Source: Vreelandella stevensii S18214 (GTDB lineage Bacteria > Pseudomonadota > Gammaproteobacteria > Pseudomonadales > Halomonadaceae). From it: 64,000 nucleotides of DNA. The stretch lies in the NCBI RefSeq assembly GCF_000275725.1, contig NZ_AJTS01000047.1, forward strand, positions 44,571 to 108,570. Reading direction: 5' to 3'. Positions 62,118 to 64,000 of the stretch are shown in pieces (position 1 is the stretch's first letter; every line of letters starts with the position of its first letter). The notes beneath the pieces are model-generated. The model was not told where the DNA came from and did no database searches. It saw only the letters and a list, made by a program, of their open reading frames with translations. Made by a program: the position numbers and the translations under genes.

Positions 62118-62145
62118 TTGACAAACACCGCGGAATGCGTAGAAT
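62118..62145 (+). promoter_or_regulatory. rRNA promoter P2
   Basis: TTGACA (62118-62123), 16 bases, TAGAAT (62140-62145), then the GC-rich discriminator ACGCC. Classic rrn P1-type layout in other bacteria. A dyad GACGCCAA/TTGGCGTC (62006-62013, 62063-62070) lies between the two promoters. Confidence 0.8.
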
Positions 62146-62215
62146 ACGCCTTCCTCGCTGAGGCAACACGGTTCAGGTCACCGAGCCAGTCACAGCGAAA
62201 TGATGACAGTGGTAT

Positions 62216-62227
62216 CGCTCTTTAACA
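62216..62227 (+). promoter_or_regulatory. boxA antitermination element of the rRNA leader
   Basis: CGCTCTTTAACA matches boxA (TGCTCTTTAACA) at 11 of 12 positions, about 70 bases downstream of P2. It recruits NusB-S10 for antitermination. Confidence 0.8.
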
Positions 62228-62228
62228 A

Positions 62229-62261
62229 TTTGATCAGGTAATTCATGTGGGCGCTTGCCGA
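62229..62261 (+). other. 5' half of the 16S rRNA processing stem
   Basis: The leader segment (TTTGATCAGGTAATTCATG then the GCGCTTGCCG part) is complementary over about 30 bases to 63967-63998 at the window end, the RNase III processing stalk around 16S. Confidence 0.85.
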
Positions 62262-62415
62262 TGAGGGTGAATCATCACCCAATATCAAGGCAAGCGAACA
62301 CCAGGATACTCTTCGGAGTATCGCAGTGAATTCGTTTGAACCTTGAGCCAAGTTTGATCCGCTTTTGTTGTCTTCGGCTAGTCCTGAGATGGCGAGTAAG
62401 GATCGCATTGATCTT

Positions 62416-63948
<1,533 letters not shown>

Positions 63949-64000
63949 AACGATGTCTTCCCCTCGCGGCAAGCGCTCACAATGAATTACCTGATCAGAA
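63949..64000 (+). other. Start of the 16S-23S spacer, 3' half of the processing stem
   Basis: The spacer begins at the 16S end, and GGCAAGCGCTCACAATGAAT and the following ACCTGATCAGAA pair with the leader at 62229-62261. The window ends before any tRNA gene. Confidence 0.85.

Overview
The window is one continuous stretch of a moderately GC-rich gammaproteobacterial chromosome. The near-complete 16S rRNA gene at the right end, together with the protein sequences and gene order, points to Halomonadaceae (Halomonas or a close relative). Nearly all of it is core genome. The gene order matches what I remember of Pseudomonas and Escherichia chromosomes, with a few accessory genes set into conserved junctions. 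I see no prophage, CRISPR array, tRNA gene or toxin-antitoxin pair.

Layout. 1-3215: the 3' end of ffh, then the translation operon rpsP-rimM-trmD-rplS. 3247-9483: xerD, dsbC, hom-thrC and recJ. 9554-14880: an insert between recJ and prfB holding a YitT-family membrane protein, a Cu(I) P1B ATPase with its MerR regulator and a coupled 23-residue membrane peptide, and a FadL-type porin. 15062-19674: prfB with its programmed frameshift, lysS, a small acidic protein and an MFS exporter. 19717-22190: bolA, a HolD-like gene, rimI, zapB and rsmD. 22281-26468: ftsY-ftsE-ftsX-rpoH, with a long Glu-Pro repeat in FtsY. 26632-28323: a solitary TnpB element between scraps of coding-like sequence.

28557-36498: the rpsT-murJ-ribF-ileS-lspA-fkpB-ispH cluster. 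36604-38367: four minor pilin genes. 38417-46659: trpS, a YeeE/YedE transporter, maeA, acnA and trxB. 46671-53257: a FimT-like pilin, thiO, a PP0621-family protein, nadE, bamD, rluD and pgeF. 53417-56011: clpB, behind a sigma-32-like promoter. 56124-61936: branched-chain amino acid synthesis (ilvI-ilvH, ilvY, ilvC) and pssA. 61937-64000: an rRNA operon with tandem promoters, leader, 16S gene and the start of the spacer.

The genes serve protein synthesis and targeting (Ffh, FtsY, ribosomal proteins, RF2, three aminoacyl-tRNA synthetases), envelope building (MurJ, LspA, BamD, PssA), heat shock (RpoH and its probable target ClpB), and amino acid and cofactor synthesis. The least explained items are the long hairpin-rich leader before ilvI, the TnpB homologue that has lost its zinc-finger cysteines, the 17-bp inverted repeat before prfB, and the micro-peptide coupled to copA. 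All calls rest on reading the sequence and remembered family knowledge; no searches were run.
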